Assembly: GCA_963924555.1 (NCBI GenBank)
Contig: OZ004583.1
Location: 4,993,501-5,057,500 of the forward strand
Origin: Crambe crambe
Taxonomy: Eukaryota > Porifera > Demospongiae > Poecilosclerida > Crambeidae
Length of the DNA stretch: 64,000 nt
Direction of reading: 5' to 3'
The notes under the pieces: generated by a model
What the model saw: only the letters and a program-made list of their open reading frames with translations
The model's database searches: none
Told to the model about the DNA's origin: nothing
Position numbers and translations under genes: made by a program
Part shown: positions 33,300-45,837 of the stretch, one piece after another
How positions within the stretch are numbered: position 1 is the first letter of the stretch
How the letters are laid out: each line of letters starts with the position of its first letter

Positions 33300-33960
33300 A
33301 TCGATTCCTTAAAAACTACGCAGTGTCCCAATATATATTCATTTGTTTTCCCCAAGAATGAAGAAGCAACTTGTGTAACTGCATTGGAAAGTCAGTTTAG
33401 TGCTATACCTCCAAAGTTTACTGTCACACTGAAAAAATTATCAGTATCCACTGTGCAACGTCAAGTGGTCGAGGTGTTGAAAAAACTGCCAAAGAACCAT
33501 TATACCTCATGCCACTCCTATTTTGTGAGGCTGACCGATATTGATTAGCAAGAGTTTGGAGAATATGTGGGTGCCAGTGGAAATTGCTCCCAAGTGATAT
33601 CCTCACGTTCAATTGTAGTAAAAGATAAAACGAAAATTTGGAAGTACATTGTTGCTGACAAAGAGGCCATGGCAGTCCTTTCAAGCTCTGCGTAATTGCG
33701 ATCATGTGGTGAAGTATGAAACTTTGTGAAGTATGGTAACTGCCAGGTGGATAATTTGGTTGTGTCACCAGCAAAATTAGAACCCCTCCAGCCTGAATTG
33801 GCAAAGTCCTGCCTTTTTGACTTATCAAATATGATAAAAGTGGCTTTGAAAGCCTTGCATAGTCTGGGGTTTGCTCATTTGGAAGCAGTTGGGCCTGACA
33901 ATTAAGTATCTTACTGTGGACGGAGATACATTCATAAACACTTTGATTGATGAAGGTAAG
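33300..33960 (+). pseudogene. Possible protein-kinase-like C-lobe relic
   Basis: One frame reads LESQFSAIPPKFTVTLKKLS and KLPKNHYTSCHSYFVRLTDI to a stop near 33,548. Then, after broken frames, it reads LVVSPAKLEPL, then SNMIKVALKALHSLGFAHLE and, with a shift, VDGDTFINTLIDE at a GTAAGA donor (33,955). ALKALHSLGFAH followed by a short gap and a D-x-N-like position resembles the catalytic-loop approach of kinase-fold proteins. The HRD-type aspartate is absent (HLEAVGPDN). The fold call is tentative. Several stops and shifts make it a relic. Confidence 0.35.
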
Positions 33961-35810
33961 AAGCCTTATGTGGAAGATTATATAGAGTTATTTTATTACT
34001 ATTAACCGTACAAGTCGTGTATCTTTTGATAAACCAAAATGCTGGTCATTGAACCCAATATAGTATGTATACACTCACATGAACCTCACTCACGCACCTT
34101 ACAACATAAAAAATTAATCATAGAGATGCATAGAAAATGAAAAGGAGAAATCTATGATATCAGATACAGTAGAAATAGCAAAAAAAATGAATATTCTTTT
34201 TTTTTTTTTAACTTGCAGCTGGCAAGATGAAGAATCTGATAGATTGATTGTGGACCACTGGGTTAGCATTCCTTTGCCGGTGTTTTATCAGAAGATGAAT
34301 GAAAAAAAAAATAAATAAATAAATAAAATAAAATAATAAAAGAAAATAAAAGAAAATAAAAATACAATACACAAGGTAAAGCTAACTTTAGTTGCTGCTG
34401 GTGATCTGATGGAGTAGAGTACTGGGTTAGCATTCCTTTGCCAGTGCTTTGGAAAAATATAAGAAGAAGAGACATTCAGCTTCATGTATGACAAAAATAG
34501 ACAAATAAATAAAACTAACAAATAAATAAATAAAACTAGTGATAATTACTGGAATAGGCTCAAGATGACAAGTCCTGTGGAATAACATTCAAATTTATTA
34601 AAAGAAGGTCAGTTATTTTTTCAAGTAATTTAAGTTTAGGGCAGTAGTGTAGATAAATCAGCATATTACAAAAGATTTGAAGAATAAAAATTTTCATATT
34701 TAAGTAGCACATGGTCAGAAATTTGGTGGACCAAGCTGTGTTAATCAGTTACTTGCCTGTTCTTCTAGCCATTTAAATCCAATCCTTGCCGATTAGTTGG
34801 CAACCAGTGGAGTGGAAATCATGTAACTATATCTTTGAGATTCTTATGAACTAAGAAATTTACCATCAAAGTAAGAACGTCAGTTATCATCACTTTTCTT
34901 GCTTACAAAGAGAGAAGATAGAAAAGTTAAAAGATAAAATCTTCCAAGAAGTACTTAAAGATTCAAGTAGAGGGTAATAGGACAGGATGAAAGAGAGGAA
35001 CAGGAACTGATGTGAGCCTTGAGATGTGAACTCTTCCCATAAGCCTTCCAAAGTTCTCCCAAGGGCAGATGTGAGTGCATTTCTTTGGCTTGCCTTAGGT
35101 TGGTGAAACGGAGCCAGACTGAGGTGAGGTGCTCTTGTAATTAAGACTTGAAGAGTTGGTGCTTAAGCAGAGTAATGTATCCACATTCTTCCTTCCTTAG
35201 TTATACTAAACTAGGTAACTCAAATAAAATACTTCAAAAATTATGGAAGCAAAATTAAAAACAAAAAACAACAACAAATAATAAATGCAAAGGTAGAATA
35301 CAGTATATTACTGTTAAACGGTGAAGTATATTATTATAGAAAACAATCCAATTATGCACATAGAAGACAGACATGATTGAATTAGGACCAAAAACAAACA
35401 AACAAAAATAAAATTAACAAAATAACACACAAAAAGGAGAGTAGTGTACTAAGAGAAGTTAGAAAACAAACAAATGCTGAGATGAGTGGAGGTTAAAAAC
35501 AAGCAAGTATTGAGTGATGTATTAAGAGAGAGTAGAAAACAAGGGACTGTTGAAATGAGTGGTGTACTAAGAGAGGTTAGATACTAAGAGAGGTTAGAAA
35601 ACAAGGGAGTGCTGAGATGAGTGGTGTATTAAGAGAGGGTTATCAATGAAATGAAGTTAATGTGAGTGTCTGCACCACTATAACATTGAGATATCCAAGC
35701 ATTGTTTATAGAAAAATATCTATGACAAATTTGCTGCAGGAAATTTGATGTGAAAAATAGACACTCTGCTGCAATAATGTACTGTGTCATTGACATCATC
35801 AATAATATAT
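33961..35810. other. Gene-poor, A-rich DNA
   Basis: Low-complexity AAATAAAT runs lie at 34,300-34,370 and 34,500-34,540. TAAGAGAGGTTAGAAAACAA-type phrases repeat at 35,450-35,640. GGTTAGCATTCCTTTGCC occurs twice (34,260 and 34,424). No exon was supported. Confidence 0.5.
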
Positions 35811-36070
35811 AAGTAACCAGAGAATGACAAAAGTAAACGGTAATCAATGGTCTACTGCTGAGGAATACTGGAAGGTCTATCTACCGGACATGTCTGGTAT
35901 TAAGGTACTTTTTGTCATGCTAATGTGGTGCAAGTTAGAAATTAATCATGAATACTTTTGAAGTTAATTTTCCTTAGCAACCATGACTGGACGTAGTGTG
36001 CTGCATCCCTTAAGTTATATAATACAACTCAAAGTATATATCCTAGTAACAGGCCTCCAGGTGAACACCC

Positions 36071-36345
36071 TTGTTGAAACCAAAAGGAGATATTTGGTAT
36101 TCCAATATTCCCTATGGCCATGACAAACTTGCAGATGCTGTTTGTAATTTGATGAAGAATGCTGGCCTTGATGGCAACCATTCACTAAGGGCATCCTTAG
36201 CTACCTGCATGTATGACGCTAAAATCGACGAGCAACTTATTATGAATAGGACGGGACATTTGAGTACAGATGGTGTTCGCTCTTACATCTGACAAGCTGA
36301 CTTCTGATGTTTTAAACGTACAGGAGACACTTGTTATCTATAATC
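36071..36345 (+). pseudogene. Crypton-type tyrosine recombinase C-terminal fragment
   Basis: The frame reads DIWYSNIPYGHDKLADAVCN, then NHSLRASLATCMYDAKIDEQ and IMNRTGHLSTDGVRSY. This has the tyrosine-recombinase landmarks: HxLR (box II His and Arg), a TGH with the second His, and a Tyr four to eight residues later. The order and spacing match the C-terminal domain shared by Cryptons and Crypton-derived proteins such as KIAA1958/QRICH1 (DUF3504). A stop follows SYI immediately; skipping one base continues as SDKLTSDVLN, typical of the family tail. The catalytic N-terminal part is missing. Another fragment with the preceding region lies at 46,160-46,600. Confidence 0.75.
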
Positions 36346-38330
36346 AACCAATGTGGCAAACCAGAAATGATCATGGGTCATGTGAAGTAGTACGAATTGC
36401 CACATGCAGATACTGGACTCCATAAATTGGAGTGGTCACTCCCTTTCCAGGAACTAGTCATGGCTCACGTTGTGAGCAATCGAATACCACAGCTGATTTC
36501 CCTTTACTGCAAGAATTTTACAGTATTTAAACACAAAATTTCTGAGACACAAATGCAAGTTTTACACAGCAATACAGTATGTGAAGAAGCATGAAGCAGT
36601 GCTTGAGGGAGGAGATGAGCCTCCTCGTGGCAGCCAGGTATGAACTGACCCTTGATCAGATAGGCTGAATAAAACCTGATTGCTACAGCTCTGAGCTTAT
36701 GCATGATTGAGCTTTCATATTGGCAGCTTTGCTAAGCGTTGGATACAAGCCTTCCAGGTGGGTATCTCTGAGCATCCTAGTATGGCTCTGCTAAATTTTT
36801 GACTAAAACTTTGAAAAACTTGTAATGAGTAATGGAAAAGGGTTTCATCTATGCATGATAAAACTTGTAATGAGTAATGGAAAAGGGTTTCATCTATGCA
36901 TGATCGAGCCTTTACTCTGGCAGCTTTGCTAGAAGAGGAGAGCATAAAAAATATTTGAAAAGTTACTTCGAAAATGCAAGGGTACATTAAAAAAAAAAAA
37001 CAACTTCTTGTACATACAAAGATCTATGGTAGCACCAGCACTTCATTAGTTTTTCAAGCCCGCCCTCACTTTTTTATGGACATATTAAATTTTATGGTTA
37101 ACTCCAGGACATCCAACCGTGAGGAAAGGGAGAGGGAGGAAGGCCTCCTCTGAAGAGAGGGAGGAGGGGAAGGCCTCCTCTGAAGAGTGGGAGGAAGAGA
37201 AGGTCTCCTCTGAAGAGTGTAAGCGAGGAAGCCATTAGCGGGGAGAAATCTAGACGATTTCAAATGTTGACGCGTAGTCAAACAGATTTCTGAACATGAT
37301 TTCGAGCAAGCAATGTGGGAGCATTCCAGTCACATGGCTTATCACAAGTGTGGCATTCTTTCATCTAACATTTCCTTTGGATCGTTACATGGCCTAATAT
37401 CGGTTTCACTCTGAACATGGGTGTCTGCGTGCAGGAATCTGATGACCACAAAATTGATTCATGAAGTTTTCACCATCCAGGGCTCACAATAACAGTCGAG
37501 TCATACAGGATGATACAGCATCTTGAGTATAGCATCACAATTATTTGCACTTATTTTGATGGCATCAGCTCGAAACAACTCCTATCTATCTGCCCTGCCT
37601 TCTGAAAGAGCAGTAGAAAGAAGCTAGAAGTTGGCACTGAAGAGAGATATACTACAGGACAAAGGATTGGGGTGGTCAAGAGATGCAGCAGAGTCAACCG
37701 GTGCCCAAATTGTAGCCGCACCAACAGAGATTCACTGATCATATTCCACTTTCAGTAGTCACCTCCAAGATATTGCGAAGGAAAGAATTTTAGGACAAAA
37801 ATACTTCTAAGTACAGTATATTTTAGGAGCCAAGCATTTAAAAATACTTCTAAGTATTATTTTAGGATTTAGGCATTTTTGGCATCGCACTCTGTGTGGG
37901 AGGGGGCACATCTCCCTCCTGCACCCTCCCCCTCACCATGGCCTTACGACCACATGTTCCATGAGCTTCCTCTCAAAGGTGAAATTCCTATGACACTGTA
38001 CCATTCTGCATCATACTGTACAGGTGATAGGCTATTTTGTAGTTCTAGAAAGTGTCCACCCCTAGCCATGGTGCTATCTGAAGACGGCATTCAGCTTGTT
38101 TTGTTCCCCTTGGGATTAGGGTCTTCACTTTAGTGGGCCTTGCCATTGGTTTGTAATAGTGTCACATTCCATGTCTGGTATTGATGCCACAACAGCTAAC
38201 TTATATCCAGATCATCTGCGTGCTTTCAGATTTGACACTTGTTGAATCAAAAAAATTCAGTGTAATTGGCTGTAAGATGAAGACTAGGCTATTCTGTAGG
38301 CTCTCTAGACTGGAGTATGATCTGTGTATT
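36346..38330. repeat. Gene-poor stretch with two short tandem repeats
   Basis: A 44-bp unit (AAAACTTGTAATGAGTAATG...) is doubled at 36,815-36,905. A GGCCTCCTCTGAAGAG unit of about 30 bp is repeated three times at 37,140-37,215. No gene was supported elsewhere. Confidence 0.55.
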
Positions 38331-38340
38331 TCCCTCCCTC

Positions 38341-38809
38341 CCCCTCCCTAGCAAAGAGATGCTTTTGAGGTCATAAAGACTGCTCAGAAGGAGCCATCCA
38401 AGAGGAATATGTTTCAGAGCCTCGTGACAAGCAGAAACTTTGGAATGATGTCATCAAATTTCTTCCGGAGAAGAATTGTAAGTGGAAGAATTCAGAAGTT
38501 TCATATTCCGGATTTTGCCTTGTGTAAGCCCTTACTGATATGTTTTGGCATATTGACGGCCAGCATGATGTTTTCAGGACACAGGGTTATACCATCCCAG
38601 CAACATTTGATGCCTTTCTTAACTATAATCAGCCTGTACCAGGCCAGGCCGGTCCCCCCTTCTGTGTGTGCGAGAGCAATGCACATGGTGAAGATCATGC
38701 AATAACATTTGCAGAACAGATAAGATCCATGGCTAAACTTTATGAAGGCAATAACATCATATCCATGGCGAATGTCTACAAGCTGCCTAAAATAGCTTGT
38801 TCTTTGTAG
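38341..38809 (+). pseudogene. Exon of an unrecognised multicopy gene, copy 1
   Basis: After a CCCTCCCTAG acceptor the sequence reads DAFEVIKTAQKEPSKR, then (with a shift) EPRDKQKLWNDVIKFLPEKN. After another shift it reads MFWHIDGQHDVFRTQGYTIP and ATFDAFLNYNQPVPGQAG. The first 150 bp recur at 44,075-44,230 in a second copy. An order of WNDVI.FL...K..W and W.IDG.HD.F...G is that of a multicopy invertebrate protein I cannot name. Frame shifts make this copy non-functional. Confidence 0.5.
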
Positions 38810-38984
38810 TTCTCACCAAAAGACCCTAACACTGCTAAAAACATTCGGTGTAAAGGCAGAAGAAATGCCAGCTGTTGAGCAAGTGTACTCAAAACTAATT
38901 TCAAGGAGGCATTGTGTTCGTTACATCAATTGAAGTGGGCGCATTTGGACGTATGAGTACCAAACATGTGTTTTTTATTGACAG

Positions 38985-39117
38985 GTGAAGATTGCAAGGC
39001 TGTTCTGATTGACATCGACAGAATCCAAGAGTCGCACTTGTATGTCTTGCCGTCTTTTTCAGGACCGTTTTATCAGAAGCTGTCCCTTAATATCATTGAG
39101 CAGGCCAAAAAAGGCAG
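38985..39117 (+). CDS. Well-bounded exon, unknown gene
   Basis: TTTTTTATTGACAG and GTAAGTTAT bound an open 133-bp exon reading EDCKAVLIDIDRIQESHLYV and LPSFSGPFYQKLSLNIIEQA. It belongs by position to the multicopy gene at 38.3-40.8 kb. It has no stop or shift, unlike its neighbours. Function unknown. Confidence 0.5.
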
Positions 39118-39289
39118 GTAAGTTATTAAAATCACACATTGGCAATATTAATCCTATTCCTTAGCTAGACAACCACTTATATACATACAAGGTTTGGGAA
39201 AGTTTTTCACCAGTCCAGTTGGTGCTGTCAATTCTGGCTTATCGAAATGATTACCAGCTGCACTGATAATGAAGAAAGACTCAAATTAT

Positions 39290-39445
39290 TAAGTCCTTCA
39301 GTACCAATTCACCTCTCAGAATCGTGTTTGCTACAGTGGGTTTTGGTATGGGACTAGACTGTCCTGATGTAAGGGAAGTAATTCATCTGGGATCACCAGA
39401 TGATATGAGGCAGGAGACTGGAAGGGGGGGGGGGGAAGGGATGGA
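39290..39445 (+). pseudogene. RecQ-like helicase C-terminal-lobe fragment
   Basis: The frame reads [20 protein letters not shown], then [19 protein letters not shown]. This covers helicase motif V (ATxxFGMGxDxPDVR) and motif VI (QETGRxGR) of the second RecA-like lobe in RecQ enzymes. About four codons usually found between the PDD and QETGR segments are absent (a small deletion), and the final GR is GG next to a poly-G run. No other helicase motifs lie nearby in frame. It is a separate piece from the captured N-terminal-lobe exon at 8,449-8,681. Confidence 0.75.
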
Positions 39446-39989
39446 AAACCCTCTTTGGCATTCCTTTGTCTGTACGTCATTGGGATCATTTATGTATTGT
39501 AGCGTATCAAAAATTAACACTTCATGTTGCCAGGATGCATTTAATTATGTTCAATTGGAGACAAAGTGCATGTGTTGTGATATTTGTGCCTCAGTTGTTC
39601 TTGTGGATTATGTGGTGAAAGTTCTTTTACTAATCATAGATTTTTTTCCGTATTTTTCACACATTAATTTTTAAATTTGACATGCTTCTCATCCAATCAA
39701 TTATTTCACTTTCAGATTTCACATGAAGAACATCCCTAAGGTTGTTAAATGAAAGGTAGCTCCTACCAGGAGTGTCTTTGAATACTGATGCCCTTTTCAA
39801 CTCTGAAACGAGTATGTTCATGTCCTTATTTGAGTAGGAGTCTATCTGGAGTTCCAGCTGGAACTCCAAAATGCATCTTGTCTGATACAAGATGTATGGA
39901 TGGAGTTCTTTTGGCTTTTCAAGGAGCTGGAAAAATCAGTATAGATTGCCCAGAGATTATGCAAAATCATCTTGTGCCTTGGTCTTCAA

Positions 39990-40793
39990 TGCTTCGACAA
40001 GCTATACCTCCAAAAAGTTCTCATGAGCTTCCTTTCATTCCCATGTTCATCATTTAATGAAGTTCACCTGGAGTATGGCTCCTCAAAGCACTTGGTTGGT
40101 GGGAGCTTTGACATCATTGTGGGCATCCCACAAAATAGGAAGAAGCCTCTTGTTTGGTTAGGGGGAGCAAATGTTGGATTGCACTTGCTGGAATCAAAGT
40201 TCACTTCCCATCGGTGAATTTAAGTGCCAGTGAGGCTGCTGCCAACTCACCCGATTTAAAAATGTTGATTCAGCCTATGTTGGAGGTCATGGCCCTCTCT
40301 CAGGTTGCCACATTCCCCAATAGTAGTGTTCCTGTTGTCAACTTTCTCAGAAACAAGTTTGTCTATAGACCACTATTATACTTCAAAGAAGTCGACGTTT
40401 TGCTAGTAACACCTACGGTGATGCACCTCCACACTTCAGAAAATACTATCGATATCTTGGGACTATTAGCAATGTTCACCAACTCTCAGCAAATTGGCTC
40501 TGGGTGTGAATGGCATTATTTTGCCATGCAACACTGAACCCGTCCATGTCATGTACACAATCAAGGAGCTCACAAATAGCTACTTCCATGATCAAGAGAT
40601 ACTAGGAAAACCTGGATGGTCGAACACAAGACCTTTCATGGATCCAAACCTGATATGTCATGAAGGACTGGGGAAAACCAGCCTTGATCAGCTGTGTGTA
40701 ACATCGAGAAAGGTAGTGGACATTGTCATAAAGCACGACAACATGGTCATTGTTCAGTTTGAAGAGCAGTCAAGTCTAAATCAGCAGAGCTAA
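39990..40793 (+). pseudogene. Multicopy gene relic, possibly nuclease-like domain
   Basis: Across shifted frames the stretch reads EVHLEYGSSKHLVGGSFDII, then KKPLVWLGGANVG. Further on it reads ASEAAANSPDLKMLIQPMLE and FLRNKFVYRPLLYFKEVDVL, then EPVHVMYTIKEL and DPNLICHEGLGKTSLDQLCV. A conserved SFD, then a VWLGExK-like strand, would suit a PD-(D/E)xK nuclease fold, as in the REase-kinase Crinkler architecture, but the ExK is GGAN here. That reading is speculative. A second copy of the 3' part lies at 43,305-43,640. Confidence 0.35.
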
Positions 40794-41259
40794 AAAATAA
40801 GGGTTCAATGTTGCCAGGACGACTTGTCCTAGCAAAATTGGTCATTTAGTAAAACTCTCGATACTCATTTACCAGAAAGGAGACTTGGTGAGAAAAAAAT
40901 ATTGGGTCTAAAATCCCTGGAAAACCCAGGGACAGTGTATGCTCCATAGTTGAATTTCTTCTTGGCAGAAGAGACGAAGATAATAGAGACAGTGAAATTG
41001 GCCAGATATATACAGACCAAATGAATAAATAAATAAATAAATAAAGCCAGGATTGTGCTCCGGCCATATGTACATATTCGGCGGCCTGTGAATGTGCTCC
41101 TGAAATTTCCAAAATTTAACTACAGATCGATCAGCGTGAATAAAGTAAGTGACATGGTAAACAGCCTCATTGTCATATTCTCGCTTCTCCATATTGAAAA
41201 TGGTGCAATTTCCTACCCACATCAACCCTACCAAAAGGAGGGTGCAGGGGACATTTAAA

Positions 41260-42735
41260 CTGGCAAGCTGAATTACCCCATCCCCTAAAATGTCTTATAT
41301 ATACAAATTGTTAAGGGTTGCTAAGGAGGGCTCTGCAATACATGCATGAAGACTGCAGACCATCAGATATCAATAATTAATAGGGTATTACTGATATTGT
41401 TTATCCAAAATAAAAGAGAATGTGAAATCCTAGCAGGTGAGCATGCAGTAGGTGTATTTTCTTATTGAGGCCTGGGTCATGTGACTACCTATACATCAGA
41501 AGTTGTCTGAAGTGATTTGGAAGTCGGAACAGTGTTTTTCAACCTACATCATCAGATAGAAGAGCTGCTGCTGAAGTCATCAAAACCAACCCCTTGTAGC
41601 CCCTCTCTGCCCATGGCAGTGGTCTTTCTATAGCTACTCTTTTTGCTGCTTACAAGAATCCCTTAGGGACTTCAATTCCAATTCTGAGCAACCAAGAAGT
41701 CTTTCTTTGATTATGGACTTGCATCAGCTCCAGATGGAATATTTTCTTTTCGAGTCCAACTCAACCTTCTGAGCATTTCGACTTTGCTACATAGAGTGAA
41801 GTAAAAGCTTTATCAACAGCAATTCCTCCTAAAACTGTAATTTCAAGTACTACCTGTATGGGAATCTGATATTGAAATACATAAGATCTTCAACTATTAA
41901 TTATAAGTTAAATGGACATAATTACAATCTGGCTGCAGCTGTGTGTCTAAGGACTGAAGAGTTGCCAATCAGTGTTGACATCATCCTTTCTTACATGCCC
42001 ATGTGCAATGGGAACATGGTTTGCTATCAATTTGAAAGAAGAATGGGAGGAAGTAGCAGTAAGGAAGAGGTGAGCAGAGAAGAAAGGCAGGCGAAAGAAA
42101 GACTGAAGGAGAGGGAACAGGTGGAGGTGGAGGAATGAGTGTCAATTTAATTTAATTAGTCACTGTGGTCTTGCTAACCCTTGACTAACAGGAGGGGGGA
42201 GGGGGAGAATTACTTGGACCCCAGGACAAAGCTACAACCATAGAGCCTTATAGTTAGTCGTACTTGGGCAGTCCAAAGTCATATTGTGTCTGGAGAGTTA
42301 TTTTAATAAATCAGAATGTTAGTATGCATACACTCACATGAACCTCATTCATGCACCTCACAACATAAAACGTAATCATACAGATGCATAGAAAATGAAA
42401 AGGGGAAATCTACGATATAGACTGACCCTTTTAAGCTTATCTATTATTTTAAAAAATGATTTATGATAAGGAGCACTATAGGACCTATCTATTGATAAAG
42501 ACTCTGAATGTAAACTTAGCCTGCTTGAGTCAAGCATGCCTGGCTGGAAGGCCAGCCTGCGCAAAGAAATATCACATCATGATTACACTATTAGGTAGTT
42601 TATCCCTTCATTTGTACCAATGTAACTGCTAGCTGAATACTTCAAATTGAATTACCCTTAATGGTGGAGAGCCTATACATTACCACGTTTGCAACACACA
42701 CAGTCAGAATTGAACCCAAATTGATATCATCAATA
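41260..42735. other. No gene recognised
   Basis: Mixed DNA with a short Glu/Arg-rich frame near 42,060-42,138 (KEEVSREERQAKERLKE) and a copy of the dispersed AT-rich block at 42,295-42,480. No splice-bounded exon could be supported. Confidence 0.35.
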
Positions 42736-42739
42736 CTAT

Positions 42740-44575
42740 AAGTAACCAGAGGACGACAAAAGTAAATGGTGAAATTTCAAAATTAAAAGATCACTTGTTT
42801 GGTAATCAATGGTCTACAGCCAAGGAATACTGGAAGGTCTATTCACAAGAGTCTGCACTCCCTGGCTTTGGCACCCACAGTAGCGTTAAGTTTTGTTAGG
42901 TATGTGCACCTTACAAATTGCCCTATCTCCTTTTACACTTCTTATTGTGACTACAGGTAATGGAAAGAATTAGAATGAATGGGCTTGGAGAAAAATTGTT
43001 CTAGAAACCTATACCTTTTCCATCTCTGTGTAAACTCTGTGAAACTATTACTGCAAAGACGACCAGGGCAGTGACACCGAGTCACCACTTCAGAGTATGA
43101 AAGATTTTCCAGCTAGCCATGCATCTTTAGACACAAGTACAACAATGACACATTCACCCTACTTCAACCAGTTGAGAGTAAATTCATATTTACTTTTTTT
43201 AAACCGTACAAATGTCACATAAAAAAAGAGCTAGATTTGATAAAATTAAAGATGATCCCAACAACCTCCTTACAGGAAGCGGAGCCCAGAGTTTATGCAA
43301 AATCATCTTATGCCTTGGTCCAATGCTTCAACTCTCAGCAAGTTAGCTCTGGATGTGAATGGCATTATTTTGCTGTGCAACACTGAACCCATCCGTCGAT
43401 CACGTCATGCACACAATCAAGGAGCTCACAAATAGCTACTGCTATGATCACAATACTACAAGAGATGCTAGGAAAACCTGGATGGTCAAACACAAGGATC
43501 CAACCCTGCTATACGTCATGAAGGACTGGGGCAAATGAGCCTTGATCAGCTGTGTGTAACATCGAGAAAGGTAGTGGACATTGCCATAAAGCACGACAAC
43601 ATGGTCATTGTTCAATTTGAAGTACAGTCAAGTCTAAATCGGGACCCCACAATCAGAAAGTTAGCTATGTACTGGAGGTAGATACAAGCTTCAAGCGTAG
43701 TATCAATAAACTTCTAAGGTATAATCTGGTACTAATAACTCCATTTTCAATTTTTGTGCGAAACTGTACACTCACCGACCCATCCACACATAAAATCCCA
43801 TCATTCCATGTCCCACAATCCAAAAACTGCATTATCAAGAGACCTCTAAGTTGAAGATGTCCTCCAAATTCTTCTTTTCAACAATGGCAGTCCCTTTTTT
43901 TGCTCTTTATCAGCTGTGGAGAAGGTTAGTGTAGTGGAGAAGGTTAGTGTAGTGTAGAAGTTGTGTTTAGGATCTGTCACATTTGGTGCCTACCCAATTG
44001 GCTGAAAGATGAAGACTAAGCTATTCTGTAGGCTATCTAGACTGGAGTACGATCTGTGCATTTCCCTCCCTCCTCCCTCTACAGCAAAGAAATGCTTTTG
44101 AGGTCATGAAGACTGCTCAAAAGGAGCTATCCAAGAGGAATATGCCAGATTATTTTTTTCAGAGCCTTGTAACAACAAGCATAAACTTTGGAATGATGTC
44201 ATCAAGTTTCTTCTGGAGAAGAACTGTAGGTAGAAGAAGAGTACTTGCTGGCTCCCAGCCAAAGTGAAGGACACTGAAGTTGTTCAAGTCGCTCGCTACA
44301 TCTTTGGCATTGATGACTTAGCCAGCGCTTTCGAAATAAAGCAATTTGTGCAGCAACACACTCTATCTACAGCTGTCGATGCTGAAGCTGAAGACCAATC
44401 GTGCAACCTAGTATTCACCCAACTGACTGACACTTTCACCTGGACACACAATCTGGCAGAGGAGGAGCTGCCAGGTTACTTACCCTTGGGCAATTTAGTT
44501 ATCTTTTTGGGGAAAATGCTGTCAAAAGCATTGAATGGGGAGATGGGTCTCCCAGTCCTTTAGACGAAGTTAGAG
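42740..44575 (+). pseudogene. Second, diverged copy of the 35.8-40.8 kb multicopy gene
   Basis: Three segments match the first copy in the same orientation: 42,748-42,850 with 35,815-35,880 (ISKLKDHLFGNQWSTAKEYW; copy 1 lacks about 30 bp), 43,305-43,640 with 40,475-40,790 (NSQQ...CNTEP...MVIVQFE), and 44,000-44,235 with 38,270-38,480. The segments are out of the order seen in copy 1, since the 44.1-kb part corresponds to an earlier exon. Rearrangement or a third partial copy is therefore likely. A further open stretch at 44,264-44,563 reads ARYIFGIDDLASAFEIKQFV and is unmatched. All parts carry indels. Confidence 0.5.
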
Positions 44576-44992
44576 ATAATTTAAGCATTGAATTCAAAGT
44601 GGCAATGACGAAGACTGACGACGAACTACATTTTCAATTAAAAGCCAATATGTACAATTTGGCGGTGAGGGATTTCATCTCCAAACAAGTGCCATCTGCA
44701 GAGAGTAGTGGCCAGGGATGCCAACCCGGGGTAGAACCCATCCACTGATGTCGCCATCATAATGCAGAGTGATGCTCCAGAATATATTTCGAAGGTTTGT
44801 ACGAGTACAAGCCTTCTGTACACCACCTACTGGCCTTTGTAGAGATTAAACACTTGATGGAGTTATTCATTCGATGTCATTATATTCTCAAGTTTGAAAA
44901 CCAATCTTAACCTCCTTGTTGCCTGATGGACCTAAATTCCTGGCACTACATGCTAAAACCATAAAAGAGAGGGAAAAAAATCAGGAACAAGT

Positions 44993-45283
44993 AAGGGAAA
45001 AATCATTTCTTGAAATGAAAAAAGATGTAGGGATGACCAATGCTCAGGAAACAAGAAGGATGGAAATGGGATCAATCTTTGTTCTGTATATCCAGCCAAC
45101 AATCCCTACATATACGTCGGGTAGCTTCAGATTATAGTGCAGTAATATATGTATATGTAGGGATTGTTGGCTGGATATACAGAACAAAGATTGATCCCAT
45201 TTCCATCCTTCTTGTTTCCTTACTTTTTTGAGCAGTGGTCATCCTTACATCTTTTTTTCATTTCAAGAAATGATTTTTCCCTT
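44993..45283. mobile_element. Foldback MITE, copy 2
   Basis: This copy has the same arms as at 19,736-20,014 (AAGGGAAAAATCATTTCTTG...) with an extra AATGGGATCAATC inside each arm, also present in the third copy. The palindrome extends outward to CAAGTA/TACTTG. Its left flank (44,955-44,992, ATAAAAGAGAGGG...GGAACAAG) is the reverse complement of the right flank of copy 1. The TA target duplication is consistent. Confidence 0.85.
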
Positions 45284-45299
45284 ACTTGTATAAATAGCA

Positions 45300-45435
45300 G
45301 CAACACTGATTTGGATCCTGAGTCAGACTCTGAAGAAGAATGTGACCATAAAATAGCAAGGAAAAAGCGAATCGCTGAAAACCAAGCTGCATTTAAAACT
45401 ATTACGAATGACGTTCTCCTTTTGGAGGTGAAATG
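45300..45435 (+). CDS. Candidate acidic/basic exon, unknown gene
   Basis: Following TTGTATAAATAGCAG, the frame reads NTDLDPESDSEEECDHKIAR, then KKRIAENQAAF and NDVLLLEVK to a stop at 45,436. It resembles an N-terminal or linker exon with a nuclear-localisation-like KKR. A GT donor was not required because the frame ends. No family assigned. Confidence 0.3.
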
Positions 45436-45837
45436 ATAAACATATACATTGACACTAATAATGGTATTATATTATTGCTATAATTAATAGGCACCCTCCA
45501 AGATCAAGAAGACCAAAGTAATTATTTATGTCACTTACATCTGTTACTTACTTTGTTGTAGCAATCAAGAATCATTACACCTGATGAGGGCTGTATTACA
45601 GCTATACATAATAATTATATTGTCCAATGTAGGGTACTCGTTCTGTTAGAAGATGCTACCACAAATGGAGTTTTCACGGTGCCCAGAGGTATCCAATATA
45701 ATCATATGATTAATACATCATTGTATCTTAATTCAACGTGCGTCTGTTACTATCACGTGCACGCGTGCCAACCAGCTATTAATTTATTTTTACTTGAAAA
45801 CAATATTCAAAGGTCATACAAAAAGTAAACAAACAAG

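Noticed and set aside
38501..38698. Minus-strand frame opposite the 38.5 kb exon
   Set aside because: The plus-strand reading has family-like motifs and a second copy; the minus frame is its shadow.
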